From positions 1 through 64,000 of the forward strand of contig NZ_JACHEH010000007.1 of assembly GCF_014201415.1 (NCBI RefSeq): 64,000 nucleotides of DNA, written 5' to 3'. This document shows, piece by piece, positions 1-8,623 of this stretch. The notes below the pieces were generated by a model. It saw nothing but the letters and a program-made list of their open reading frames with translations. It was not told where the DNA came from and ran no database searches. The position numbers and the translations under genes are program-made. Source of the stretch: Chelatococcus composti. GTDB lineage: Bacteria; Pseudomonadota; Alphaproteobacteria; Rhizobiales; Beijerinckiaceae. Position 1 is the first letter of the stretch. The number at the start of each line of letters is the position of its first letter.

Positions 1-291
1 TCCGCTCATCAGCCTGCCCGCTGCGGCAAGCTGATCCGGCACAGTTCGGAAGGCACGGCGATCGCATAAGCTACACCACCTCTCGGGACATCATCTTCAA
101 ACGCCTTGGCCCGGTCGTAGCGGTTCAAAAGCTCGATGGGCACACGTGCCGCCCGATCACCTCCGCCGGCGGCCGGTGCTGCTTCAGCCCGGCTCTCCAT
201 CCTGGGGCTCGCGCCGGTTTTTCGGAAGGGCAGACATGCGAACGGCGCCGCATCGGCGCCGGTCATGGCTTGCATATCTCAAGAGCTTGAA

Positions 292-369
292 TGGTCGGAG
301 CGGCGGGATTTGAACCCACGACCCCTAGTCCCCCAGACTAGTGCGCTAACCGGGCTGCGCTACGCTCCG
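292..369 (-). tRNA. tRNA-Pro (anticodon GGG)
   Basis: Read on the minus strand this folds into a full cloverleaf. The acceptor stem is CGGAGCG paired with CGCTCCG, followed by discriminator A and an encoded CCA. The anticodon stem CTAGT/ACTAG encloses the loop CTGGGGG, so the anticodon is GGG (proline, CCC/CCU codons). The T arm carries the usual TTCAAAT loop. Length is 78 nt with CCA. No gene is visible between position 1 and the tRNA; that stretch has only a small CGGCGCCG-CAT-CGGCGCCG hairpin at 243-261, which lacks a T-run on either strand. Confidence 0.97.
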
Positions 370-371
370 AC

Positions 372-724
372 ACCCAAAGGGCGCTGTTTCTCTAGGTGTT
401 TCGTCGGGGGAATGCAAGCCCGGAGTGCTGGTAGCAGGCCGCGCCAGGGGCTCGAACGGTGCAGGCGAGAACGCAAAGGCCCGGAAAGCACGGCTCCACC
501 TCGTTTTCTGCAGTCTGTGGATATCCAGCCCGGCATCGCGGCCGGCAGACTGCCGAAACCGACGCGCGGCCTCTCGCGGCGGCCGCGGGCCGGAGGCCGG
601 GCCTGTGGCAGGTTCATCCGCGATGCAGAAGGTTCATCTAGACATTACGAAAAAGTAATTCCGTCGTTCAGGAGTCGTTCAGAACACTGCTCTTAAACAA
701 GAAGGCGAGAACAGGAGATCGTTC
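372..724. other. intergenic region, no gene seen
   Basis: These 353 bases separate the leftward tRNA-Pro from the rightward RcnB-like gene, so promoters for both should lie here. Frames that stay open across it have arginine-rich, low-complexity translations and no recognisable domain, which is what high GC produces by chance. The only structured element I see is a tandem direct repeat at 663-682 near the right end. Confidence 0.6.
663..682 (+). promoter_or_regulatory. tandem direct repeat upstream of RcnB-like gene
   Basis: The 9-mer GTCGTTCAG occurs twice with an 11-bp period (663-671 and 674-682), about one helical turn. It ends 42 bp before the start codon at 725, where the -35 region of a promoter could be. 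Paired direct repeats one turn apart are typical of response-regulator boxes, but no regulator is identifiable here. The repeat is seen; the operator role is inferred. Confidence 0.3.
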
Positions 725-1087
725 ATGAAAAAGATCACTCTCGCCATCGTTTCCGCCGCCGTTCTCGTCTCGGGTGTGGCTGTTGCCCAGCCCGGCCCGT
801 CACACCGCGGCCCCGACGTGCGCATCGAACATCGCGATATGCGGATCGACCGAAAGGGCCAACCCCCGCGGCATGCCGAGCCCCAGCGCCACGCCAAGCC
901 GCGCTGGGCGAAGGGCCAGCGGTTCGACTGGAAGAAGAACCGCTATCGCGAGGTCCACGCGCGCGACTATCGCCGCTACCACCTGCACGCGCCGCCGCGC
1001 GGTCACCGCTGGGTCGAGGTCGATGGTCGCTTCCTTCTTGTCAACGCCGCCACGGGGATCATCGCCTCGATCCTCATGATGCAGTAA
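725..1087 (+). CDS. RcnB-like periplasmic protein
   Basis: This 120-residue secreted protein begins with a clear signal peptide (residues 1-21, cleavage after VAVA). A basic, His/Arg-rich middle is followed at about 81-112 by DYRRYHLHAPPRGHRWVEVD and a GxxLLVNxATGxI tail, the typical core of the RcnB family. E. coli RcnB is a periplasmic factor in nickel/cobalt homeostasis, but most alphaproteobacterial members are uncharacterised and no metal transporter lies nearby, so a metal role is only a family hint. The start is supported by AGGAG at 713-717, seven bases before ATG. A terminator follows directly, so it appears monocistronic. Confidence 0.85.
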   Translation: MKKITLAIVSAAVLVSGVAVAQPGPSHRGPDVRIEHRDMRIDRKGQPPRHAEPQRHAKPRWAKGQRFDWKKNRYREVHARDYRRYHLHAPPRGHRWVEVDGRFLLVNAATGIIASILMMQ

Positions 1088-1105
1088 GCGCCCCGCGCGC
1101 ACGCC

Positions 1106-1135
1106 AAGGCCGCCCCCGCCCGGGGCGGCCTTTTT
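1106..1135 (+). terminator. Rho-independent terminator after the RcnB-like gene
   Basis: A GC-rich inverted repeat (arms AAGGCCGCCCC and GGGGCGGCCTT, loop of about five bases) ends in a TTTTT run. It begins 18 bp after the stop codon and separates this gene from the convergent BA14K gene. Confidence 0.9.
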
Positions 1136-1152
1136 CGTTGGAGCTGCCCCTG

Positions 1153-1710
1153 CTAGCGGCAGATGTGGCGGCGCCCGTCGTAGCCGAGATAGGTGCCCGT
1201 GCGCGGGTTGAACGACTTGTACTTGCGCGAGCAGTAGGCGATCCACGAGGCGCTGCGCCGGCGCGGCGGCGGCGCCATGGCGCTGCTGGCGATTGCTCCG
1301 GCCGCGAGGCCCACGATGCCTGCCGCGATCGCGGCACCGGGGTCGTAGTCGTAATAGCCGTAATAGGGGCGATAGTAGCCGCGGTAGTACGGGCGGCCAT
1401 AGTAGGGGCGGGCGTAGTATCGGCGTCCGTAGTAAGGCCGGCCGTAACCGTAGCGCCGCGGGCCGTAGTAGCCGCCGACCCTGGCCACGGGAGCAACCGG
1501 GCGCACGCGCACCGGCCCGCCGCGCCAGTGGCGCACCCAGGGATTGCCGGGGCGGACCTGCCGGCCGCCCGGGCGGCGCCACTGGGCCTGCTCGGTCAGC
1601 ATCACGGCGGGCGGCGCATCCATGCGGACGATTTGCGCGCCTGCCGGCATCGCCGGGAGCGCGAGCAGCGCCGCGATGGCCGTTACGGCAATTGTCTTGC
1701 AGATGGGCAT
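1153..1710 (-). CDS. BA14K-like secreted protein with Tyr/Arg/Gly-rich repeats
   Basis: The 185-residue product has a signal peptide (1-25, ending MPAGA), a low-complexity region at about 80-122 built from repeats such as RPYYGR and RGYYRPYY, a short hydrophobic Gly/Ala stretch at 125-145, and a C-terminal BA14K motif at 155-185 (WIAYCSRKYKSFNPRTGTYLG, with cysteines 160 and 184). BA14K was described in Brucella as an immunoreactive lectin-like protein; the short C-terminal motif is common in Hyphomicrobiales. The start at 1710 is chosen because AAGGAGG lies eight bases upstream and it puts the signal sequence at the N-terminus; an upstream in-frame start would add 34 unconvincing residues. 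It is probably a surface or periplasmic protein of unknown role. Confidence 0.85.
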   Translation of the reverse strand: MPICKTIAVTAIAALLALPAMPAGAQIVRMDAPPAVMLTEQAQWRRPGGRQVRPGNPWVRHWRGGPVRVRPVAPVARVGGYYGPRRYGYGRPYYGRRYYARPYYGRPYYRGYYRPYYGYYDYDPGAAIAAGIVGLAAGAIASSAMAPPPRRRSASWIAYCSRKYKSFNPRTGTYLGYDGRRHICR

Positions 1711-1969
1711 AATGGGCTCCTCCTTGCGGCGGTGGCGCCGGCGTGCGGCCGGCAGTCTGTGGCCTTCGATGACGATTGCTCCGGCCATGTTCTCGAGACG
1801 CCGCATCTTCATGATAGAAACAACTGTGGCGGCAGGGGGAAGGAGCCATCACGTCTGCGCGACCCTCTTCCGGACGGTGCGCGGAAGCGCATCGCCGGCC
1901 TTCGCGACCTTCAGCGCCTCAGCGGCTTCGGCCTTTCCGGCCGGAGGCTGAATCTTCTAGGAATGATTC

Positions 1970-3412
1970 ATGCAGGCGTTTCTGACCGACTACTGGCCCC
2001 ATCTCTTCTTCGTTCTGAGCACCATCGCCGGCCTCGCGGCCGCTGTGCACGCCGCGATGACGAAGGATGAGGTGCGGGCGGCGATCGGCTGGGCGGGCGT
2101 CGCCATGCTGTCGCCGATCTTCGGCGCCGCGCTCTATCTCGTCGCCGGCGTCAACCGCGTGCGCCGGTCGTCTGTCATGCGCAAGCGTGCGCGCACGCGC
2201 CGCGGGCGGGCGGCGGACAACGAGGACAGCGACAGCGCCACGCTGGCGCGCCTGCCGCTCGCTTCGCTCGCCCGGCTTGGTGACAACGTCTCCCAGTTCC
2301 CGCTCACCTTCGGCAACCGGGTCACGCCGCTCGTCGGCGGCGACGCCGCCTATCCGGCGATGATCGAGGCGATCAGAAGCGCCAAGAAGTCGATCGCGCT
2401 GGCGAGCTACATCTTCGACCATGACACGGCCGGCCTCGCCTTCGTCGAGGCTCTGGCAGAGGCCCAGGCGCGCGGCGTTGCCGTGCGCGTGCTCATCGAC
2501 GCTGTGGGGGCGCGCTATTCCAAGCCGCCGCTGCCGTTCCTGCTGCGCCAGCGGGGCATCCCCTCGGCGCTCTTCATGGGCAACATCGTCATGGGCCTCA
2601 AGCTGCCCTATGCCAACCTGCGCAGTCACCGCAAGATCCTGGTGGTCGACGGCAGGATCGGGTTCACCGGTGGCATGAACATCCGTGAGCATTTCCTGTC
2701 CTCCGCCATGGGCGAACATACGGCGCGGGACACGCACTTCCGCTTCGAGGGTCCGGTGGTGGAGCACCTGCTCACCGTCTTCGCGGAGGACTGGCATTTC
2801 GTGACGCGGGAGCTGCTCGACGGGCCCATCTGGTTCGGCCGGGCATCGCCTGTGGCCGATGCGGATGTGGCGGCGCGGGCCATTCCCTCGGGGCCGGACC
2901 ATACGCTGGAATCGAATCACACGATGATCATGGGCGCACTCGCTGCCGCCGAGCGCCGCGTCATGATCTGCTCGCCCTATTTCCTGCCCGATCAGCAGCT
3001 CGTCGGCGCCTTCGGTGTCGCGGCGCGGCGTGGCATCGAGGTGGATATCGTCATTCCCGACACCAACAACCTGCGCCTGGTGGACTACGCCATGACGGCG
3101 CAGCTCGACCAGGTCATCCGCCGCGGCTGCCGCGTCTGGCGCGCCCGCGGTGTCTTCGACCATTCCAAGCTCATGACGGTCGACGGCGTGTGGAGCTACA
3201 TCGGCTCCTCCAACCTCGATCCACGCAGCCTCAGGCTCAACTTCGAGCTCGACGTGGAGGTGCATGATCCGAAGCTGGCGAGCTGGATCGAAGCGCACAT
3301 CAGCGAGCGCATGGCCAACGCGGTGCCCGAGACGCTGCAGAGCCTCGCCGCCCGCCCGCTCGTCGAGCGGCTGCGCAACCGCGTGGTGTGGCTCGCCTCT
3401 CCCTACCTGTGA
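1970..3412 (+). CDS. cls: cardiolipin synthase (phospholipase D family)
   Basis: The 480-residue protein has the layout of bacterial cardiolipin synthases: two N-terminal membrane segments (about 11-29 and 38-60), a short basic linker, then two phospholipase D domains. Both HxKxxxxD motifs are intact: H220-K222-D227 (HRKILVVDG) and H398-K400-D405 (HSKLMTVDG), the latter followed by GSSNLDPRS. The family condenses two phosphatidylglycerols, or PG with PE in some members, to make cardiolipin at the inner membrane. Length matches the family. It stands alone, upstream of a small gene of unknown function. Which lipid donor is used cannot be read from sequence. Confidence 0.93.
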   Translation: MQAFLTDYWPHLFFVLSTIAGLAAAVHAAMTKDEVRAAIGWAGVAMLSPIFGAALYLVAGVNRVRRSSVMRKRARTRRGRAADNEDSDSATLARLPLASLARLGDNVSQFPLTFGNRVTPLVGGDAAYPAMIEAIRSAKKSIALASYIFDHDTAGLAFVEALAEAQARGVAVRVLIDAVGARYSKPPLPFLLRQRGIPSALFMGNIVMGLKLPYANLRSHRKILVVDGRIGFTGGMNIREHFLSSAMGEHTARDTHFRFEGPVVEHLLTVFAEDWHFVTRELLDGPIWFGRASPVADADVAARAIPSGPDHTLESNHTMIMGALAAAERRVMICSPYFLPDQQLVGAFGVAARRGIEVDIVIPDTNNLRLVDYAMTAQLDQVIRRGCRVWRARGVFDHSKLMTVDGVWSYIGSSNLDPRSLRLNFELDVEVHDPKLASWIEAHISERMANAVPETLQSLAARPLVERLRNRVVWLASPYL

Positions 3413-3514
3413 ACGCGCGCAGCGCGTGCCAGCGCACATCGTCCGGGGGACACCCGACGCATGCTTCTCCCACGGCCGGCGCCGACGCCGGCTGCAAGAA
3501 AGGGGAGAGAAGCC

Positions 3515-3784
3515 ATGATGATGCGCGAAGCCGCCCGGACAGCCTATGAGGCGCTGAGGGAGGCGGATGATGCCGCCTGGGGTCACGCCGCCGTCCTGCA
3601 CCGCCACGTGATCACCGAAGCCCTGCGCCTTGCCGCCCTGCAGCCCTGCGAGGCGCAGCTCGTCGGCATCATCCAGGAGATCGACGAGGAGATCGGCTTC
3701 CCCACCGCCAAGGCCATCGCCTGCGCCATCATGCGCGCCTTCCAGGGCCGGTGCGAGGAGGCCGATCCGCTCGGCCGCCCGTAA
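3515..3784 (+). CDS. small hypothetical protein
   Basis: I do not recognise this 89-residue protein. It is predicted soluble and largely helical, acidic in the middle (QEIDEEIG), with no signal peptide. The start follows AGGGGAGAGAAGCC, a good ribosome-binding site; ATG codons at 3515 and 3518 are equally placed, and a longer form from 3461 is less likely. It lies about 100 bp after cls in the same direction and could be co-transcribed. Strong GC bias in the third codon position favours coding, but no homologue is known to me. Confidence 0.55.
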   Translation: MMMREAARTAYEALREADDAAWGHAAVLHRHVITEALRLAALQPCEAQLVGIIQEIDEEIGFPTAKAIACAIMRAFQGRCEEADPLGRP

Positions 3785-3829
3785 GGCGGTCTGTGCTGCA
3801 GCTTCAGCAGGTTGCCGGCAATCCTTGAA

Positions 3830-5074
3830 TCAGGGTGCGAAGGCGCGCCGTGCCCGTTCATCGCGCGGAACGGTGGCGGCGATGCCCCAGACCAGACCCA
3901 GCAGCAGATAGAAGTGGCGCCAGTGGTCGCTGTCGATCTGAACACCCTGCAGCGCGGTGATGAAGAACACGCTCCACACGGGCAGGAAATGGTACTGGAG
4001 GGGCCAGTGCCGCAGCACCGTGCGCCAGCCGACGACGAAGGAGGTCAGAATCAGCACCAGGTAGGAGATGCCGCCGAGCCAGCCGTAGGAGGCGAAGGCG
4101 TTGAGAAAGACGTTGTGTGGGGCGATGCCGTACATCTCCGAGGAGAAACGCAGCGGGCCGAAGCCGTTGGGCAGCTCGAGCAGCCGCGGGATGCTGCGGA
4201 TCTGCCCGCCGAAGCGGCCCGTGGGGCCGGTGTCGTAGGATTGAAGGCCGGCGCGCTGGGCGACGAGCTCGCCGATCTCGCCGCTGGAGAGGGCGACGAG
4301 CAGCACGACGACGACTCCCGCCGCGAGCATCGCCACCTGGCCGGCGAGCCGCGCGCGCTGGCGGCTGCTGCGGCTCGTGAGATAGGTGAGCAGCACGAGC
4401 AGGCCGACGCTGCCCACGCCGTTGATCCACGCCCCGCGCGACAGCGTCAGAAGCAGGGCGAGCAGTGGCACTGACAGCTTGAGAAGGCTGACGATGAGCC
4501 GGCCGCGGCCCGCCATGATGTCCTGCACCATGAAGGCGACGGCGAGTGTCAGGTAGGGGCCGAGGACGTTCGGATCCTTGAAGGTGCCGGAGGCGCGGCC
4601 GTAGAGCGAAAAGATGGAGCCGAGGCCGGCGATGTTGAAGTAGCCGGCGATGCCCGCGGCGGCCGCCACCCAGGCAGAGGCGACGAAGCCGCGGCGGAGG
4701 GCATCGAGCCGCGCCTCGCCATCCTGCGCCGGCACGGTCGCGTAGAAGATCGCCGTCACCATCAGATAGATGGAGATGGCGACGAAGGTGACCGACTTGG
4801 GCCGGTCGAGATACGGAATGAGCGAGAAGACGCCGCCCAGGTTGAAGGCGAGCAGCAGCACGGCGAGCAGCGCCACGAGGCGCGGCAGGCGGATGCCCCC
4901 GGTGGCGATGAAGCCGGCCAGGGTGACGACGAACATCCCCTCGTAGGGCGAGGGTTCGATAAGGGCGAGGGCGCCCGAGAAGGCGAGCAGCCACAGCAGC
5001 GCGCGCTCCACCCGGCGCGCAGGGATGCGCAGGCCGGTCGCGCCGGCGGCTGTGGCGTCACCCGCGGCCGTCAA
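3830..5074 (-). CDS. O-antigen ligase / Wzy-like polysaccharide polymerase
   Basis: This 414-residue integral membrane protein has about ten to eleven hydrophobic helices and a larger extracytoplasmic loop containing the Wzy_C-type segments FKDPNVLGPYL and LPNGFGPLRFS...HNVFLN. The family joins or polymerises undecaprenyl-linked glycans at the periplasmic face. Directly downstream of the priming transferase in an EPS locus, polymerisation of EPS repeat units is more likely than lipid A ligation. The preferred start is a TTG at 5074 overlapping the upstream TGA (TTGA), implying translational coupling; there is no ATG close by. Polymerase and ligase cannot be told apart by sequence alone. Confidence 0.82.
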   Translation of the reverse strand: MTAAGDATAAGATGLRIPARRVERALLWLLAFSGALALIEPSPYEGMFVVTLAGFIATGGIRLPRLVALLAVLLLAFNLGGVFSLIPYLDRPKSVTFVAISIYLMVTAIFYATVPAQDGEARLDALRRGFVASAWVAAAAGIAGYFNIAGLGSIFSLYGRASGTFKDPNVLGPYLTLAVAFMVQDIMAGRGRLIVSLLKLSVPLLALLLTLSRGAWINGVGSVGLLVLLTYLTSRSSRQRARLAGQVAMLAAGVVVVLLVALSSGEIGELVAQRAGLQSYDTGPTGRFGGQIRSIPRLLELPNGFGPLRFSSEMYGIAPHNVFLNAFASYGWLGGISYLVLILTSFVVGWRTVLRHWPLQYHFLPVWSVFFITALQGVQIDSDHWRHFYLLLGLVWGIAATVPRDERARRAFAP

Positions 5075-6618
5075 TAGGCGTTCTCCGACTTGAGCAGCGC
5101 CAGAGGCGTCTTCAGAAGGATCACGATATCGAAGAGCACCGACCAGTTCTCGATGTAGTAGAGGTCGTGCTCGACGCGGCGCTGGATCTTCTCCTCCGTG
5201 TCGGTCTCGCCGCGCCAGCCGTTGATCTGCGCCCAGCCGGTGATGCCGGGCTTGACCTTGTGGCGGGCGAAATAGCCGTCGACGACCTTGTCGTAGAGCC
5301 GGTTCTCGGCCTTGGCATGCAGCGCGTGCGGCCGCGGGCCCACGAGCGAGAGGTTGCCCTTGAAGACGACATTCAAGAGCTGCGGCAGCTCGTCGAGCGA
5401 GGTCTTGCGGATGAAGCGGCCAACACGCGTGACGCGCGGATCGCCCTTGGTGACGAGGCGCGAGGCCGTGGGATCGCTCTGGTCCACGTACATCGAGCGG
5501 AACTTGAACACCTCGATGAGCTCGTTGTTGAAGCCGTACCGCTTCTGGCGGAAGAGCACCGGCCCGGGGGAGTCGAGCTTCACGGCAATCGCCGTCAGCA
5601 GCATGATCGGCGACAGCAGCACGAGCAGGATGGAACCGACGATCTTGTCGAAGAGCCACTTGATCACCAGGTCCCAGTCGGCGATCGGCTTGTCGAAGAC
5701 GTCGAGCACCGGCACCGTGCCGATGTAGGAATAGGCCCGCGGACGCAGCCGCAGTTGGCTCATGTGGGCCGCGAGCCGGATGTCGGTCGGCAGCACCCAA
5801 AGCTTGCGCAGCATCTGCAGGATGCGGGCCTCGGCCGTGATCGGCAGGGTGAAGATGATGAGGTCCACCCGCGTGCGCCGGGCGAAGGTGACGAGGTCGT
5901 CCACCGTGCCGAGTTTCGGGTAGCCCGCCAGGACATTCGGCGAACGTTCGTCGTTGCGGTCGTCAAAGAAGCCGCAGATGCGCACGCCCGTGTCGCGCTG
6001 CGCCACCAGGGCCTCGATGAGCCGCTCGGCCGCCTCGCCACCACCGACGATCACGGTGCGCCGGTCGAGCCGGCCGGCACGCGTCAGGCGCGTCACGATG
6101 ATGCCGAAGACAAGCCGCACGAGATAGAGCCCGGCGAGGCCCGACACATACCAGCCGAGCAGCCAGACGCGCGAGTAGGTCGCGCTCGTCTTGGTGAAGA
6201 AGAGGACGGCGAGCGCGAGGAGAAAGATGACGCTCCAGCCCACCAGCACCCGGAAGGCCTGTGTCAGGACGGAACGCATTGCTCCGATCTGGTACAGGCC
6301 CGCCATCTGCATCGCCGCCACCGTCGCCACGGCGAAAACGGGCAGGAGGAGAAGATAGGAGAGCGGATAGCCGTGGTTGGGCGCGATGTAGATCGCCAGG
6401 GCGGCGAAGCCTGTGGCGAGGACCGCCGCTGCGTCGGCGAGGCGGGCCGCGCCCGTGATGATCACCGGCGAATAGGTGGGCGGCACCGGCACCGAGGCCA
6501 TTTGCTCGGCGAGCAGCGACAGGCGTGGTCCCTTGTCGTCCGCGGAAGCAGGTGCGGGCTGAGCCGGTTCGGTCGCCGCGGTTTTCTCGAGCAGATCGCG
6601 AATATCGAAACTGGACAT
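5071..6618 (-). CDS. exopolysaccharide polyprenyl glycosylphosphotransferase (priming enzyme)
   Basis: The 515-residue protein has the WcaJ/PssY-type architecture: four membrane helices (about 60-175), a nucleotide-fold CoA-binding-like domain (about 187-300, with VIVGGGEAAERLI), a further membrane hairpin (about 325-347) and a C-terminal bacterial sugar transferase domain to 510. Conserved family segments are present: PGPVLFRQKRYGF (351-363), FKFRSM, KTSLDELPQLLNV, SLVGPRPH and KPGITGWAQ. The family transfers a sugar-1-phosphate to undecaprenyl phosphate, the first step of repeat-unit synthesis; the sugar is often glucose or galactose but is not determinable here. It overlaps the next gene by four bases. 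Confidence 0.93.
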   Translation of the reverse strand: MSSFDIRDLLEKTAATEPAQPAPASADDKGPRLSLLAEQMASVPVPPTYSPVIITGAARLADAAAVLATGFAALAIYIAPNHGYPLSYLLLLPVFAVATVAAMQMAGLYQIGAMRSVLTQAFRVLVGWSVIFLLALAVLFFTKTSATYSRVWLLGWYVSGLAGLYLVRLVFGIIVTRLTRAGRLDRRTVIVGGGEAAERLIEALVAQRDTGVRICGFFDDRNDERSPNVLAGYPKLGTVDDLVTFARRTRVDLIIFTLPITAEARILQMLRKLWVLPTDIRLAAHMSQLRLRPRAYSYIGTVPVLDVFDKPIADWDLVIKWLFDKIVGSILLVLLSPIMLLTAIAVKLDSPGPVLFRQKRYGFNNELIEVFKFRSMYVDQSDPTASRLVTKGDPRVTRVGRFIRKTSLDELPQLLNVVFKGNLSLVGPRPHALHAKAENRLYDKVVDGYFARHKVKPGITGWAQINGWRGETDTEEKIQRRVEHDLYYIENWSVLFDIVILLKTPLALLKSENAY

Positions 6619-6735
6619 GCTTGATCTTCAGCGGGACAAGGACAGGGAGCTTGTCGTGGCAAGCGCAAGGCACATGCCAGGCGCGGACGAGCCGCTCCTG
6701 TGCCCATGGCCTAGCACGACGATTTGGCGAATGTA

Positions 6736-7863
6736 TTAACGCAGAGCGGTGCGATAAGCTTCGAGCACCGAGGCGATCATCTGCGGCAAAGAGAAGCGCT
6801 CGCGCACGAAGGCGCGCAGCGCGGCATCCTCGGCGTGCGCCTCGGCCTCGGGCATGTCGAGGCGGCGGCGCAGGGCGCCGGCCAGGGCTTCGGGCGCATC
6901 GGGCGGGACGAGGCGGCTCGCCTGCGGCCCGAAGATCTCGGGAATGCCGCCGACGGCGGTGGCGACGAGCGGCATCGCGGCGGCGGCGGCCTCCAGCACC
7001 ACATAGGGCAGGGACTCTGCCCGCGACGGCACGACCATCACCCGTGCCAGCGCCATGGCCTCGCGGATCGGCATGGGCTGGCGGAAAGTCACCGCTTTGT
7101 CCAGCCCGCGCCGCGCGGCATGGGCGCGGATGGCCTCCTCGTCGGGGCCGGCGCCGACGAAGACGGCGGTGAGTGGGCGACCTTCGTCGCGCAGCAATGC
7201 CAGCGCGTCGATGAGCGTGTCGATACCCTTCAGGTGGCGCAGCTCGCCGATATAGAGCACATCATGTGTGCCGGAGCGCGACACCTCGTTGAACTCGGCC
7301 TCGTGCAGGCCGTTGTAGACGATGGCGGAGCGCGTCATGAGGGAGCCGAGCGCGCTCGTGGCGAGCCGGGCGATATAGGCGCTTTCGAACAGGAAGAAGT
7401 CTGTGCGGCGGGCGAGGATGCGCTCGGCGGTCATGTAGAGCCGGTGCTGCATCGTGCCTGGCGGGTAGTGGAAGCTGCCGCCGTGCGGCGTGTAGATGCG
7501 CGCCGGCCGGCGTCCGTCCGCACGGGCGCAGAGCCGGGCATAGAGCCCGCCCTTGGCGCCGTGGCCATGCACCACGTCGGGGCCGAGGCGGGAGACAAGT
7601 GCGCGCACGCGCACGGCGCTCGCGATATCGCCGGCGCCCGGCAGGCGGGCCATCGGCAGGCGCGTCACGCCGAGGACGAGGTCGCCGCGCAGGGCGGCGA
7701 GGGCCGCTTCCGCCCGCTCGCCGCCGGTGGTGGCGTCGCAGACGATGCCCACCTCGTGCCCGAGCTCCACCTGCCCGCGCGCAAGATCCACGACATGGCG
7801 GAACAGGCCGCCGACGGGCGCACGCAGGACGTGCAGGATGCGCAGGGGCACGGGTGAGGGCAT
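6736..7863 (-). CDS. glycosyltransferase, GT4 family
   Basis: The 375-residue cytosolic glycosyltransferase has two Rossmann domains. The N-terminal acceptor half starts LRILHVLRAPVGGLFRHVVDLARG. The nucleotide-sugar half contains LYIGELRHLKGIDTLI and the EX7E-like region PSRAESLPYVVLEAAAAAMPL, then VGGIPEIF, as in GT4 retaining transferases. It lies 26 bp after the export lipoprotein gene and about 110 bp before the priming transferase, so it probably adds a sugar to the EPS repeat unit. The ATG at 7863 is preferred; a GTG at 7899 is possible but sits too close to its ribosome-binding site. Confidence 0.9.
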   Translation of the reverse strand: MPSPVPLRILHVLRAPVGGLFRHVVDLARGQVELGHEVGIVCDATTGGERAEAALAALRGDLVLGVTRLPMARLPGAGDIASAVRVRALVSRLGPDVVHGHGAKGGLYARLCARADGRRPARIYTPHGGSFHYPPGTMQHRLYMTAERILARRTDFFLFESAYIARLATSALGSLMTRSAIVYNGLHEAEFNEVSRSGTHDVLYIGELRHLKGIDTLIDALALLRDEGRPLTAVFVGAGPDEEAIRAHAARRGLDKAVTFRQPMPIREAMALARVMVVPSRAESLPYVVLEAAAAAMPLVATAVGGIPEIFGPQASRLVPPDAPEALAGALRRRLDMPEAEAHAEDAALRAFVRERFSLPQMIASVLEAYRTALR

Positions 7864-7889
7864 GGCGCTTCGTCCAGGCTGGCGGCCGC

Positions 7890-8453
7890 TCAGAACCACC
7901 GCTCCTTGATGACGATGGTGTCGCCGGGCTTGACGGGATAGGTGACGGGCAGCGGGCCGGTGACGGCCTTGCCCGGCGTCTGGCGCGTGACCAGAGCCTC
8001 GTCCTGCACGGCGCGCGGCGTGAAGCCGCCGGCGATGGCCACCGCGGTCTGCACCGTCATGCCGGCGACGAAGGGGTACTGGCCGGGATTGCGTACCTCG
8101 CCGAGGATGAAGAACGGCCGATAGGTCTCCACGTCCACGCTCACGGACGGCTCGCGCACGTAGCCGGCGGCAAGCTTGCGCTCGATGGCCTTGGCAAGCT
8201 GCTGCGTCGTCAGGCCGCGCGCCGAGATGATGCCGACGAGCGGCATGGCAATCTTGCCCGAGGCGTCGACGGTATAGATGTTGGACAGGCTGTCCTGGCC
8301 AAAGACGATGACGCGCAGGCGGTCGCCGCTGTCGAGGGTGTAGGCCTGCGGGCGTGGCACGGCCTCCACCGTGATCGGTTCACGCGCCGTCTGGGCGCAG
8401 GCGCCGAGCGTGGCACACAGGAGGGCGAGGGCGATGGCCGGAAAGCGGGACAT
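7890..8453 (-). CDS. GumB/Wza-like polysaccharide export lipoprotein
   Basis: The 187-residue precursor has a lipoprotein signal ending L-G-A-C with Cys19 as the lipidated residue. It is followed by the Poly_export domain (YTLDSGDRLRVIVFGQDSL, PLVGIISARGLTTQQL, then PSVSVDVETYRPFFILGEV) and one SLBB-type segment (GQYPFVAGMTVQTAVAIAGG). It is shorter than E. coli Wza (379 aa) and close to Xanthomonas GumB, so it should form a smaller outer-membrane export collar. It is read divergently from the GumC-like partner at 8624, with a 170-bp shared promoter region, the usual pairing of export lipoprotein and co-polymerase. Confidence 0.92.
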   Translation of the reverse strand: MSRFPAIALALLCATLGACAQTAREPITVEAVPRPQAYTLDSGDRLRVIVFGQDSLSNIYTVDASGKIAMPLVGIISARGLTTQQLAKAIERKLAAGYVREPSVSVDVETYRPFFILGEVRNPGQYPFVAGMTVQTAVAIAGGFTPRAVQDEALVTRQTPGKAVTGPLPVTYPVKPGDTIVIKERWF

Positions 8454-8623
8454 GTGACCGTCATCGGAAACATCAGGACGAAAGGCATCTAACGCCGCTA
8501 TGGTTAACAAAAGTTGATTTTTGCGCCCGCGGCAGGGCCCTACCATCCGGCCGGCTGGTTTAACCTGCCGGCAACGCCTCCCGTGCAAGGATAAGGCGTT
8601 GTTTTTCGGAATTTGAGGCGCCG

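Noticed and set aside
9-275. 88-codon minus-strand frame at the left edge
   Set aside because: Low-complexity translation, no domain and no ribosome-binding site; it covers the 3' flank of the tRNA.
1386-1450. Tandem DNA repeat in the BA14K gene as a regulatory repeat
   Set aside because: The repeat units encode the Tyr/Arg/Gly-rich protein region in frame, so it is coding low complexity.
3830-5800. Extension of the Wzy/ligase frame into the priming transferase gene
   Set aside because: The upstream 240 residues are an out-of-frame reading of the sugar transferase domain; a TTG start overlapping its stop is more consistent.
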